38,870 bases of DNA from a virus (IMGVR_UViG_3300005613_000180:1-38870); one strand, 5' to 3'. Counted from the stretch's first letter, positions 1 to 6,918 are shown. Numbers and translations: made by a program. Notes: generated by a model not told the origin, from the letters alone.

Positions 1-54
1 ATCCCCAGTGGAAACACCAGAAGCTGTGCGCTTAGTTTTTTGATAATTAGCCAT
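1..54 (-). CDS. N-terminus of a virion-type protein, cut by the window edge
   Basis: Eighteen codons are visible, reading MANYQKTKRTASGVSTGD, and the gene runs off the left edge. The ATG shares one base with the TAA stop of the upstream fibre-like gene (TAATG on the minus strand), the same tight coupling used throughout this genome, which is the main support for the start. The basic, Ser/Thr-rich N-terminus is not diagnostic. It is probably a further tail or fibre component because it continues the same transcription unit, but the function is unknown. Confidence 0.5.
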   Translation of the reverse strand, partial: MANYQKTKRTASGVSTGD

Positions 55-986
55 TAGTAGACACCTCCATCAATATCGATATCGACCCAATTAGATCCGT
101 CCCACACCTTCAGACGGTTTGTAATTGTATCAAACCATCCAGCGCCTTCAACACTAGGAGGCGGTGCTGATGAACTATAAGCAAAACTCCGCTGAGGTCC
201 AGTTTCGTACCAACCGCTAGTTGAAGAGTCGTAAATAAATAGTGAGCCCAGAAGAGAATTAAACCAGATCAGACCGTCTCTCGGGGGAGCATTCAACCCT
301 GTACCAGACGGAGGGACTTCACTCTTAATTGCGATGGCTTCAGCATTTGTCTGATACCACGCGGGGTCTGAAACCGTCGCGCCAGATGCATAGACAAAAA
401 GACGACCTTCGTTTGTGTCAAACCATAGACTTCCTGCGCCGTAGTTATCGCCTGGATCACCGGAAACAATTACTTCCGATCCTCCACCTCCACCTCCACC
501 TCCACTTGGAGCAGGAGCACCCGAGATTACATTAATCGTGCCGTCATACCCTGTTTCGACACTCCCTTGTCCTGATGTTATTACGTGGAAGACTGTTCCT
601 GCAGTAACACCTGTACCCGATGATTCAGGGGTAATACCAGATCCGGGATAAACAGGAAGAGCTGCAGAATTAATAATGAACGAATTGCCACTGATATTTA
701 CGTAAATTCCTGAACCACCGACAACCCCGGAAGCACTTCCGCCACCACCACCTCCACCAGCTTCAATCCCGCTTATGGTTGTGTTTAAGTCTTCCAGAAC
801 TCGAACGACGCCTTCGAAGTTACTTGGGTACCCGTATGGGCACCGAGAGAATGAAGTAGTTCCCACGCCGCTTACTGTGTTGATAATTCCTTCACAAACT
901 TCGATGATTCCGGCGAAGTTGTGGGTATGAAGAGCCCTAGGAGGTGCTCCATGTGTTGGGCAAGGCGGGATGTTTACTTCAGGCAT
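54..986 (-). CDS. Fibre-like virion protein with poly-Gly linkers and W-F-D repeats
   Basis: A 310-residue protein probably displayed on the virion (tail fibre or appendage). The middle is glycine/serine rich with two poly-Gly runs (about residues 77-83 and 163-170) that look like flexible linkers. The C-terminal 140 residues hold three copies of a short module: a glycine, W-F-D/N-T/S, then G-x-L-x-V/I-Y or K-V-W, then a Trp. This module is common in phage fibres and collars. The protein ends DIDGGVY; two other virion proteins here also end GG-x-Y. The N-terminus has C-P-T-H and several further cysteines, which may bind metal. It overlaps the next gene by one base. The assignment rests on composition and repeats, so the exact place in the particle is unknown. 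Confidence 0.7.
   Translation of the reverse strand: MPEVNIPPCPTHGAPPRALHTHNFAGIIEVCEGIINTVSGVGTTSFSRCPYGYPSNFEGVVRVLEDLNTTISGIEAGGGGGGGSASGVVGGSGIYVNISGNSFIINSAALPVYPGSGITPESSGTGVTAGTVFHVITSGQGSVETGYDGTINVISGAPAPSGGGGGGGGSEVIVSGDPGDNYGAGSLWFDTNEGRLFVYASGATVSDPAWYQTNAEAIAIKSEVPPSGTGLNAPPRDGLIWFNSLLGSLFIYDSSTSGWYETGPQRSFAYSSSAPPPSVEGAGWFDTITNRLKVWDGSNWVDIDIDGGVY
481..504. repeat. Short CCT/CCA microsatellite coding for poly-glycine
   Basis: A run of alternating cctcca units on the plus strand encodes an eight-glycine stretch in the fibre-like protein. Similar shorter tracts occur near 745-762 in the same gene and near 27855-27875 in an internal-protein gene. Such tracts are prone to slippage, and in-frame length changes would only alter linker length. 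Confidence 0.7.
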
Positions 987-1021
987 TCTAGAAAGATACC
1001 GCCTCCAATTTTCAGTTTAGC

Positions 1022-1195
1022 TTATTTGTGTGCTTCGTTTTCGTTTGCGACAACTAGCAGGTCACCATTTTTATCGTGGAAAGATAAGTTTTCAGCAAGT
1101 TGCCATGCTGGAATGCCCATGGCATTAGCACGTCGTCGGATCGCGCTCCAAGGCATAGATTCCTTTTGGGGCGGTAAAGTTACATCCATGTGCAT
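1022..1195 (-). CDS. Small protein of unknown function
   Basis: A 57-residue frame starting MHMDVTLPP and ending ANENEAHK, on the same strand as the fibre-like gene 35 bases downstream. The segment with MPWSAIRRRANAMGIPAW looks like real protein and could be a short helix-turn-helix. I chose the ATG at 1195 over a TTG at 1219; a second in-frame ATG lies at 1189. No good ribosome-binding site precedes any of them. A competing plus-strand frame over the same bases has an unnatural composition. I do not recognise the family. Confidence 0.45.
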   Translation of the reverse strand: MHMDVTLPPQKESMPWSAIRRRANAMGIPAWQLAENLSFHDKNGDLLVVANENEAHK

Positions 1196-1553
1196 AGTCG
1201 CTTTTAAAGATATTAACAAAGCTTTGCGAAATATGGTATAGGAAAAACTGGCTCTCGGAAGATCCCACGGAAAGCCCGCCGTTGATGTAGAGTTGAAAAC
1301 TTTTTCTAGATCACTTCGATATTTGACGAACTGTCGTCTAACTCCGAGTATTTAAATTGTATTAATATAAAAATTTTTAAGTAATACGTTTGACCGTTTG
1401 TCGCACTGTTCGAACAAGTTAAAAAACCCCTAGATCGCGACACTTCGTCAAGAAATTCCCCTTATACAGAAAAGTCTTAAATCTTGTTTTTCTGGGTTCT
1501 CGTGCGCACCATGCACTCTGTGCGCTAGACTCGGGGGTATAAGAACAAGAACA
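1196..1553. other. AT-rich intergenic control region between divergent genes
   Basis: No convincing gene. The stretch holds two similar motifs, ttgacgaactgtcg near 1322 and ttgaccgtttgtcg near 1390, each of which could be a -35 element or a repressor site. An inverted repeat gcgcac/gtgcgc sits at 1504-1525, just upstream of the plus-strand gene. A tataag box at about 1538 lies 10-15 bases before that gene's GTG. It probably carries the promoters for the divergent units at 1195 and 1554, but no element is certain. Confidence 0.4.
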
Positions 1554-2261
1554 GTGTCCACAACTTTGATCTCCCCCGTCTTACTGACGACTCTCTTCGG
1601 GATTCTCGAACCTCAACCATCGCCCACGCCTCTTGGACCAATCACTCGCACTAAACGAGAAGGCTTTTGGGACATCAGCAGTTACGAGAACGCCGTGGCT
1701 TACAGATGCCGGTGTGGCCGCTCTGAGCCCTTCCTGCTGACTCCAGAGGACGCTGACAAGGTTTGGGTAGCCGATGCCGACTCCGGCTGTCATATATGCC
1801 GTGATGAGAGCGACAGCGCTTCAACGAAGGAACAGAAGCTAATCGCGTGGATCGAGAAGCACCGTGCAACCCTCACGTTTGAGACTCACCTTGAGCTACC
1901 TAACGATTCTGGAATGGTGTATACCACAAGTGCTCACGAAAGCAAGGGTGCTGCTATGATTCGCACACGTCATTTTGTGTTCACCCATTTCTATAGAAAA
2001 CCCGTTCCTCCAGGTTCTTGCGTCAAAACCAGTTGTAGAAAGCCCTCATGCCTAAACCCTCTTCATTTATGGATCGCCCCGACCCACGCTGGGAAACTCT
2101 CGGCAGATCTGATACAGCTGATCCAGACACTCAGTTTGAAAGGAATCTCATCGAAAACGATCCAGAAGCTATTGCTAGAGGAGCGTTGCTGCGAGCTTTC
2201 ACTGCGATCGATTCAAAGAATAAGAAAAGAAACAAAAGAATCCAAAAGCTCAAATATTTGA
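1554..2261 (+). CDS. Zinc-binding HNH-like protein with C-terminal HTH
   Basis: A 235-residue protein, GTG start. The first zinc site uses C52-x-C54 and C79-x-x-C82. The second module, about residues 140-175, contains C156, C161, C166-L-N-P-L-H171-L, which matches the zinc-binding loop of His-Me finger (HNH) homing endonucleases, where the usual text is H-x-C-D-N-P-x-C-V-N-P-x-H-L. The residue two before C161, where the catalytic His normally sits, is Thr159, so nuclease activity is doubtful. Residues 185-225 (LSLKGISSKTIQKLL...LSLRSIQRI) form a probable HTH. Together these suggest a DNA-binding regulator derived from an endonuclease, or a divergent free-standing endonuclease. Its 3' end overlaps the next frame by 214 bases. 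Confidence 0.65.
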   Translation: MSTTLISPVLLTTLFGILEPQPSPTPLGPITRTKREGFWDISSYENAVAYRCRCGRSEPFLLTPEDADKVWVADADSGCHICRDESDSASTKEQKLIAWIEKHRATLTFETHLELPNDSGMVYTTSAHESKGAAMIRTRHFVFTHFYRKPVPPGSCVKTSCRKPSCLNPLHLWIAPTHAGKLSADLIQLIQTLSLKGISSKTIQKLLLEERCCELSLRSIQRIRKETKESKSSNI

Positions 2262-2470
2262 TTTGTGAGCTACAGTCGATTCAACCCGCTGAGCTTACAG
2301 AGATTTCTGCATCACTTGGACAGTCCCTAAACACAACGCGACAACAAATTCAAAAACTCGTCAAAGTCGATTTGGTTGTGCGGGTGTCTTTTGAAGAAAA
2401 CACTTTGTACTGTATCAACGGACATTTCAACAGATTCATTTCAGACATTATCAATGACATTTACGACTGA
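2048..2470 (+). CDS. Small winged-helix-like protein, start uncertain
   Basis: The C-terminal half (about residues 70-140) has the pattern of a winged helix: ELTEISASLGQSLNTTRQQI, then KLVKVDLVVRVSFEENTLYCI, as in MarR/ArsR-like regulators. The first 70 residues from the ATG at 2048 overlap the upstream gene by 214 bases and look less natural, so translation may begin later, for example at TTG codons around 2186 or 2258. No strong ribosome-binding site decides this. It is read -1 relative to the upstream gene, and I see no classic slippery heptamer. A phage regulator is the likely role; no partner is known. The downstream gene starts inside its last codons. Confidence 0.55.
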   Translation: MPKPSSFMDRPDPRWETLGRSDTADPDTQFERNLIENDPEAIARGALLRAFTAIDSKNKKRNKRIQKLKYLICELQSIQPAELTEISASLGQSLNTTRQQIQKLVKVDLVVRVSFEENTLYCINGHFNRFISDIINDIYD

Positions 2471-2879
2471 CACCGATTCTTATCACACAGAGTGTGCCTG
2501 GGATAGAAAGTATATCATCGACAACCTTCCGCCCTGGGTGTACACAAAGCACGAGCAGCCACGTTCAGTCGCTGAGGCTAAAGCAAAGATCTCTGCTTTG
2601 GAGCATACTTTAAAAGATATGGACCTCCAGATAGAAGTTCGTGATATCGAAGTTAAAATCGGTGAGTCGCGCCATGCGACATCCTTTGAACACGACAAGT
2701 GGAAAGCTAAAATTCTGAGGGCAAAGCAAAGCAGTTTGTACGTTCTAAATGCCTACAAATACTGGCTTATCTTGAACACCGAAGATCACTACTCCAATAA
2801 AAAGTTTTGCGATCTTGTAGAGCTTCTCATTGAAGATCCGACTGATTTTGTTCAAAAAGCTAAGAAGCTTTTAGACTAA
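2454..2879 (+). CDS. Coiled-coil protein of unknown function
   Basis: A 141-residue protein starting MTFTTDTDSYHTECAW. I chose the ATG at 2454, which overlaps the end of the previous gene by 17 bases, rather than an upstream ATG at 2376 whose translation (MCGCLLKK...) looks like out-of-frame read of the previous gene. Residues 35-75 (AKAKISALEHTLKDMDLQIE...) form a charged helix likely to be a coiled coil. A motif YVLNAYKYWLI near residue 95 suggests a helical bundle. It is the last gene before a 128-base leader region. Not recognised. Confidence 0.6.
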   Translation: MTFTTDTDSYHTECAWDRKYIIDNLPPWVYTKHEQPRSVAEAKAKISALEHTLKDMDLQIEVRDIEVKIGESRHATSFEHDKWKAKILRAKQSSLYVLNAYKYWLILNTEDHYSNKKFCDLVELLIEDPTDFVQKAKKLLD

Positions 2880-2883
2880 GTTC

Positions 2884-3007
2884 GGTTGCCATGCAAGAAC
2901 TACCTTGGCAACCACGAGGGGTTAGGGTATCCTTTTTGTAGTTTCGGACCCTACGTAAGTCGCTCTGGTTGCCTAGCGCTGGGTGATCAAGAGGGGCCTC
3001 TCTTTCT
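2884..3007 (+). promoter_or_regulatory. Repeat-rich leader upstream of the gene at 3008
   Basis: This gap contains GGTTGCCA (2884-2891) and its inverted copy TGGCAACC (2906-2913), which can form an eight-pair hairpin, plus a direct GGTTGCC copy at 2967-2973. Next to the start codon, AGAGG-GG-CCTCT (2990-3001) can fold over the only Shine-Dalgarno-like purine run. It could be an operator or a structured 5' leader. There is no U-run after the first hairpin, so it is not a standard terminator. Confidence 0.4.
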
Positions 3008-3334
3008 ATGGACATCACAGGACTTACAAAACTTCTTAGAGAAGTCTCTGACTCATTGAACAGCATCGATGCATCTCTTCAGATGCTTGCTTTTAAAGGA
3101 GATAGAGAAACCAAGGCATTCGTTAGTAAAAGAACGATCTGTCAACGCTTAAATCTTCCTTCTGTTTCTTTAGATAAGCTGATTTATCAAGGCATTATGT
3201 CCCACGGTGAGTCAGGTTTGGTTGAGGGCATCCACTATTGCAAAGCTGACCCAGAAGAAACCAACAGCTCCAAATTCCTCTATGATGCTCATCGGATCCT
3301 AAGCTCTGCCTGGAACAATTTTAAAAATGTTTGA
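3008..3334 (+). CDS. Small putative DNA-binding protein
   Basis: A 108-residue protein. The N-terminus is an amphipathic helix (LTKLLREVSDSLNSIDASLQ). Residues 38-60 (FVSKRTICQRLNLPSVSLDKL) fit an HTH similar to excisionase or MerR-type readers, followed by a wing-like GIHYCKADPEETNSS. It overlaps the next gene by 8 bases, so the two are probably co-translated. It could be a small transcription or excision-like regulator. There is no integrase in the window to pair with, so excision is not implied. Confidence 0.55.
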   Translation: MDITGLTKLLREVSDSLNSIDASLQMLAFKGDRETKAFVSKRTICQRLNLPSVSLDKLIYQGIMSHGESGLVEGIHYCKADPEETNSSKFLYDAHRILSSAWNNFKNV

Positions 3335-3743
3335 TTCTAAAAAGACTAACGACCTCAGGAAACTTCTCTTCAAGGGAAATGAGCAGGAGAGGATGATCTC
3401 AGCTGGAGTGCTTCGCACTATTTTTGCTGATATCACTCGTCTGTACTTCGAGAACAAACAGGCAAGGGGTAAAGGTATTTTGATTTTTAACGGAGATGAT
3501 CCTGAAAAATCAAAGTACATCACCAAAGAAGAACTTCAAGACGACCTTGCCCTCGCACAAGAGGACTGTCTAGATGATTTTGCTGAAGGTTTTAAAAAAA
3601 TGATTAATGTTATCGATAAAGAAAGCGATAACGACCTTGCCTTAGTTGCAATGGTTTACCCTGACGGGATTGCAGTAAACATTATTAACCCAGATGAAAT
3701 TAACGAAAAGATCGATGAATTAAGCAATGGTCTTATCTTCTGA
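3327..3743 (+). CDS. Acidic protein of unknown function
   Basis: A 138-residue, strongly acidic protein (MFDSKKTNDLRKLL...). The central region is helical (QERMISAGVLRTIFADITRL), followed by D/E-rich segments. It overlaps the genes on both sides (8 and 17 bases), which supports the start and shows it belongs to the 2454-4308 accessory operon. No motif is recognised. Small acidic phage proteins are often host-takeover factors, but nothing here proves that. Confidence 0.6.
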   Translation: MFDSKKTNDLRKLLFKGNEQERMISAGVLRTIFADITRLYFENKQARGKGILIFNGDDPEKSKYITKEELQDDLALAQEDCLDDFAEGFKKMINVIDKESDNDLALVAMVYPDGIAVNIINPDEINEKIDELSNGLIF

Positions 3744-4308
3744 GGATTTTGTATCTCCAGTTGATTTAATTGCAACAACCACGGTGTTTTTTGGGGGCGA
3801 GATTGATTTAGATCCCGCTTCCAGCAAGAATGCAAATCAAGTTGTTCAAGCTCATAAATTTTTTAACTGGAAGCATAACGGACTCAACCAGAGTTGGAAA
3901 TGTAAAAACCTATATCTTTTTCCTCCAAGGGAGTCTCTTTTAAAATCAGAGCAACCTAAACCAACTACGCTTTTTAAAAAAAACCTTCAATATAAAAAGT
4001 CAGCACAGTGTGTTTGGCTTGAGCTTTGCTATCACAAATGGATAAGAAGAGAATTCGATCAAGCGATTGTTTTAATTACTTCAACTGATGTAGCTCTTTT
4101 ATCGACCCAAAGACTAGGGATCGATGTACCTGTTTGCATACTTAAGCAAAAACCTAAACTTCTGTATGACCGTGAAGATTTAAAACCTTTAAAAAACAAT
4201 AGAGTTTATGGATTTGTGTTTTACTTTCCTCCTGTATCTGATGTTGACTTAAATATCAGAAAGTTTTTTGAGACATATAGTAATCTGGGACGGGTTTATA
4301 TTCAATAG
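3727..4308 (+). CDS. Dam-like (phage N6A) methyltransferase homologue with a degenerate catalytic motif
   Basis: A 193-residue protein. The N-terminal pattern V-S-P-V-D-L-I, then E-I-D-L-D-P-A-S-S-x-x-N (about residues 26-37) and F-x-W-x-x-N-G-L-N-Q-S-W matches phage Dam-type N6-adenine methylases (Dam_2 style), which normally continue to an N-P-P-Y/F catalytic motif. Here the corresponding place reads L-Y-L-F-P-P-R (about residues 62-68), so Asn and Tyr are both lost. The later segment with DQAIVLITSTDVALL is typical of the family. It may be a catalytically dead DNA-binding decoy or have altered chemistry. It ends convergently, overlapping the minus-strand gene at 4256 by 53 bases. Confidence 0.65.
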   Translation: MVLSSEDFVSPVDLIATTTVFFGGEIDLDPASSKNANQVVQAHKFFNWKHNGLNQSWKCKNLYLFPPRESLLKSEQPKPTTLFKKNLQYKKSAQCVWLELCYHKWIRREFDQAIVLITSTDVALLSTQRLGIDVPVCILKQKPKLLYDREDLKPLKNNRVYGFVFYFPPVSDVDLNIRKFFETYSNLGRVYIQ

Positions 4309-4552
4309 TTTCTCTGCTGTCCCAACTTTCGTCTGGACCATACTTATCTTTAGTGCCAAAGCCTACTCCCACGGGGCGGACCGACTGAGTATTTCGTGCT
4401 CTTTCTTTTGCTTTACTTATAGTTTTTTCTTTTAAATCCAAACCAAATAACTCACCGGCAAACCGATGAGACTTTGGTTCTTTATCAACGTGGTGAGATC
4501 TTCTGAACAGACGAGAATCTGCTTTTTTTTCACCGCCGTGTTTGCGTAACAT
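4256..4552 (-). CDS. Small basic protein, possibly virion-associated
   Basis: A 98-residue Lys/Arg/His-rich protein (MLRKHGGEKKADSRLFRRS...). The ATG overlaps the stop of the upstream virion gene (TGATG), which fixes the start. A segment HRFAGELFGLD resembles the N-terminal R-x-A-G-E of two other small genes (6210 and 35151). Its last 17 codons are antisense to the end of the Dam-like gene. The function is unknown; a DNA-binding or structural accessory role is possible from charge alone. Confidence 0.55.
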   Translation of the reverse strand: MLRKHGGEKKADSRLFRRSHHVDKEPKSHRFAGELFGLDLKEKTISKAKERARNTQSVRPVGVGFGTKDKYGPDESWDSRETIEYKPVPDYYMSQKTF

Positions 4553-5106
4553 CAGACGCCGTAATTACTGAACTCACTCACAGCAGAGGATAGATCACCA
4601 GTAAATTGCTCAGTCGCACCTTTTAAGAATGCACCGAGTTTGGCTGACCTAAGAGGATCTCTGCCATAGATCAGTGCTTGCGTTGCACTGTCTTCATAAT
4701 TGTAAAGGTCTCTATTACTAGGGTCTCTATAAGACGTGCGGACAGGATCGCTAATCGCAAATTGATTTACTTTCACAGTTGACGGGTCCTTGGCTTGCTC
4801 CATGAAACCAGGGCGATTTAAAAGACTGTATTCACCCAAGCCTCTTCCGATGTCTGACTGCATTAATGCAGTGTTAGGAGAAAAACCTGCAGTCTCAAAC
4901 TCATACAGATAAGGTTTGTACTCCCCTTTAGTGTCAGACATATAAGAATTGTATAAATTCGCGGCTTGAGTCACCCAGTCGGCGGTCGATGTACCTGTTA
5001 AATTACCGATACGCCCAAACACATCCATAAGATCGGACATTGTGTCATCGGTCTTATCTTCAAGGTAGTCAACAGTACGTTCACCAAAACGACTAGGGAA
5101 ACTCAT
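4552..5106 (-). CDS. Putative virion protein of unknown function
   Basis: A 184-residue protein with mixed helical and loop content, many Tyr/Asp/Ser, no membrane segment and no enzyme motif. It lies between a lysozyme gene and small genes on the minus strand, in the register of the structural operon, so a minor virion or assembly role is plausible. The start MSFPSRFGERTVDYLED is a clean ATG; the stop overlaps the next start by one base. Not recognised. Confidence 0.5.
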   Translation of the reverse strand: MSFPSRFGERTVDYLEDKTDDTMSDLMDVFGRIGNLTGTSTADWVTQAANLYNSYMSDTKGEYKPYLYEFETAGFSPNTALMQSDIGRGLGEYSLLNRPGFMEQAKDPSTVKVNQFAISDPVRTSYRDPSNRDLYNYEDSATQALIYGRDPLRSAKLGAFLKGATEQFTGDLSSAVSEFSNYGV

Positions 5107-5137
5107 GTCTACTTAAAATCCTTCTCTGATTATAAAT

Positions 5138-5956
5138 CTAAAGCACAGATTTTCCTGGTCTGAATGCAGACATTGCCTGAGAGGCTAATTTTTGTATGTC
5201 TTCCACAGTGGAATCAAACATAGTTTTTGGTAGTGATCGTTCCACAGGCATCTGTTTTGACGAGGCGTTTTCTCCAGAAGCATATCTTTGCAAAAGACTA
5301 GCAAGTGCTTTCTCGTTGTTTTGATCTTCTACTATCGGCTCGGGGTCTCCTAGATAAAAAGCAGTATTTTCAATCCCTCCCTGAGAAAGACCTAAACCTA
5401 AGCTCTTTAAAAGAGCAGAAACATCAGCTTCGTTTAAACCACTAGATATATTTTCGTCCTTAAGAGGTGCGGGTACATTCGGAGTTGTACGCTGAGTGGT
5501 GGTATACCCAGGATCAACTTGAGGTTGAGTAACCCCAGAAAACTTAGACAACTCCTCAAAGGAACGAACGGGCTGACCGTAATAGCTTTTACCTTCAATA
5601 GTTGGAAGGGAGGCCCATTCGGGAGATAATTTTGCGACAGTTCTAGGATTGATCGGATCTACATCTGGGTCTACGCCACGGCGGCGAATGAGTTCCAGTG
5701 CAGCTGTATCCTGTCTTTCAGGAGACATTGCTCCGCCACCGGTTGATGCCCAGGTGGCAGGCATAAACTGATACGCACCTGCAGCGGCGCTGTTATAGCC
5801 GCCAGCGCTTACAACAGTATCGGGGTGGCGACTTAGATCTTTAAACCTACCTCCACCAAACATAATGTCGTATTGACGACCACCACGATTTGGATCGTAA
5901 GTACCTTCAGCGTATGAGATTAAGTCAAGCCACGCATTTGCGTTAGGGGAAATCAT
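5138..5956 (-). CDS. GH104-type lysozyme with C-terminal tail tag
   Basis: A 272-residue peptidoglycan hydrolase. Residues 8-95 carry the family pattern: LDLISYAEGT with the probable catalytic Glu17, MFGGGRFKDLSRHP, SAGGYNSAAAGAYQF and MSPERQDTAALELIRRRG, as in GH104 lytic transglycosylases and endolysins. After about residue 130 comes a long Pro/Thr/Ser-rich linker, then a C-terminal helix ending QAMSAFRPGKSVL. That last segment recurs at the end of the proteins at 27961 and 35361. There is no signal peptide, so release needs a holin or the enzyme is carried in the virion. The upstream NblA-like gene overlaps its ATG by 4 bases. Confidence 0.85.
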   Translation of the reverse strand: MISPNANAWLDLISYAEGTYDPNRGGRQYDIMFGGGRFKDLSRHPDTVVSAGGYNSAAAGAYQFMPATWASTGGGAMSPERQDTAALELIRRRGVDPDVDPINPRTVAKLSPEWASLPTIEGKSYYGQPVRSFEELSKFSGVTQPQVDPGYTTTQRTTPNVPAPLKDENISSGLNEADVSALLKSLGLGLSQGGIENTAFYLGDPEPIVEDQNNEKALASLLQRYASGENASSKQMPVERSLPKTMFDSTVEDIQKLASQAMSAFRPGKSVL

Positions 5957-6183
5957 TTTTCTGCTTCAAATTCGTCGAATATATCAATATTAGGATCAAC
6001 TATGACTCCTAGTTCGTCGGCAACAGCTTTATAAGCTCTTTCTCTGCACACAAATCGATATATTCGCTGCCATAAGTACTGATCTCGGTCCTTCCCTTTG
6101 AGTTCTCTAGCGTCGTTTCGAATCCGAGTAAGAACAAATTCGTCTTCGAGAGTTAAGGCGAGGGTAAGATGTTCATTTTCCAC
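5953..6183 (-). CDS. NblA-like phycobilisome degradation protein
   Basis: A 76-residue protein. LTLEDEFVLTRI near the start and the later R-x-Y-R-F-V-C-R-E-R-A-Y-K align without gaps to the NblA pattern: L-x-L-E-x-E-F-x-L, then L, then R-E-x-x-Y-K. NblA adaptors deliver phycobilisomes for proteolysis in cyanobacteria, and NblA homologues are known in some cyanophages. Its acidic tail (IFDEFEAEK) is longer than in host NblA. It overlaps the lysozyme start by 4 bases. The match is short and by eye, so a different small helical-hairpin protein remains possible. Confidence 0.5.
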   Translation of the reverse strand: MENEHLTLALTLEDEFVLTRIRNDARELKGKDRDQYLWQRIYRFVCRERAYKAVADELGVIVDPNIDIFDEFEAEK

Positions 6184-6209
6184 GGGGGGGAAGATCCGCT
6201 GACTCTACT

Positions 6210-6494
6210 TTAACTCGCTAAGAGTAGTAGAAAAGGTAACACCGCCCATGCCTTACACGACCAGTAACCTGCAGTCAGTTTTGATTTTTTTTCGTCGCAC
6301 TTGTGTCTAGCTCTGAAACTCTTTCTCCTTTCAGGGTCGTTCTTTTTAATCGTCATATTGGCATCACCAAAGCGCACTAGCTTCACCTTGTCACCTTCTT
6401 TCGCTGCTACGGCAAATTTCTTACCACCCTGCACGTCACGCTTGGGTTTGTTGTAGCCAGAGAACACTTCTCCGGCGAGCCTAATCCTAGCCAT
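6210..6494 (-). CDS. Conserved small cyanophage-type protein with hydrophobic tail
   Basis: A 94-residue basic protein with the pattern KVKLVRFGDANMTIKKN, then R-x-R-H-x-C-D and Y-W-S-C-K-A-W, a combination I associate with small uncharacterised proteins of large cyanophages and giant viruses. The two cysteines and His could bind zinc. It ends in a hydrophobic stretch (AVLPFLLLLAS), which may tether it to a membrane or partner. It starts MARIRLAGE; the small gene at 35151 starts MARVRMAGE. A TATACT box lies 23 bases upstream of the ATG. Confidence 0.6.
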   Translation of the reverse strand: MARIRLAGEVFSGYNKPKRDVQGGKKFAVAAKEGDKVKLVRFGDANMTIKKNDPERRKSFRARHKCDEKKSKLTAGYWSCKAWAVLPFLLLLAS

Positions 6495-6516
6495 CTGTTA
6501 ACACTGCGATAACCTC

Positions 6517-6522
6517 AGTATA
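6517..6522 (-). promoter_or_regulatory. Candidate -10 element (TATACT) for the gene starting at 6494
   Basis: On the minus strand the text reads gagTATACTGAGG about 23 bases before the ATG at 6494. The same TATACTG core precedes starts at 24406, 31811, 33092 and 37311. No good -35 is visible, so it may be an extended -10 or phage-modified promoter. Confidence 0.4.
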
Positions 6523-6627
6523 CTCAATATAAATCTAAAGAAAATAAAAGTAGTTCATTCACTGTTTAATTTCGCGTAAATCCCTGCTAATCTCTTTACG
6601 TTGCGATTACTAAGCACGCAATCTTTC

Positions 6628-6912
6628 ATGGATAGCTTCAAACTTCTGACCATCGCCCAGGCCGCAGAGCACCTGAACTGCTCAACCGGTTTCATCCGAA
6701 AGCGAATCTCTCTTACAGAGGCCAACCAGCCAGGAGGCTGGCCTAAGAACGTCTATGTCAATCTTCAACCCAAGGGAGCCAAGAAACTCTATCGAGTGCG
6801 AAAAGAAGCTCTCGATCAGTATATTTCTGGACAGCTCGAGCAAGCTAAAATGGAGGAGGTTGCAAGCCCTACGTCTTCTGAGGTCTGCAGCACCGGAACC
6901 TGCACTTTCTGA
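6628..6912 (+). CDS. Excisionase-family HTH DNA-binding protein
   Basis: A 94-residue protein starting MDSFKLLTIAQAAEHL. Residues 5-65 match the excisionase-type HTH_17 fold: LLTIAQAAEHLNCSTGFIRKRI, a wing with GWPKNVYVNL, then YRVRKEALDQYI. The ATG at 6628 is preferred to an upstream TTG at 6601 because it begins right at the domain. The tail ends C-S-T-G-T-C, which could be a redox or metal site. It lies 6 bases before the Dps-like gene, so it may regulate that pair. Confidence 0.7.
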   Translation: MDSFKLLTIAQAAEHLNCSTGFIRKRISLTEANQPGGWPKNVYVNLQPKGAKKLYRVRKEALDQYISGQLEQAKMEEVASPTSSEVCSTGTCTF

Positions 6913-6918
6913 TAAGCG

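Noticed and set aside
2891-2941. Possible 16-codon leader peptide starting MQELPWQPRG
   Set aside because: No ribosome-binding site and too short to distinguish from chance.
3008-3334. Excisionase as evidence for lysogeny, together with the genes at 6628 and 30032
   Set aside because: HTH domains of this type are common in lytic phages, and no integrase or lysogeny switch is seen.
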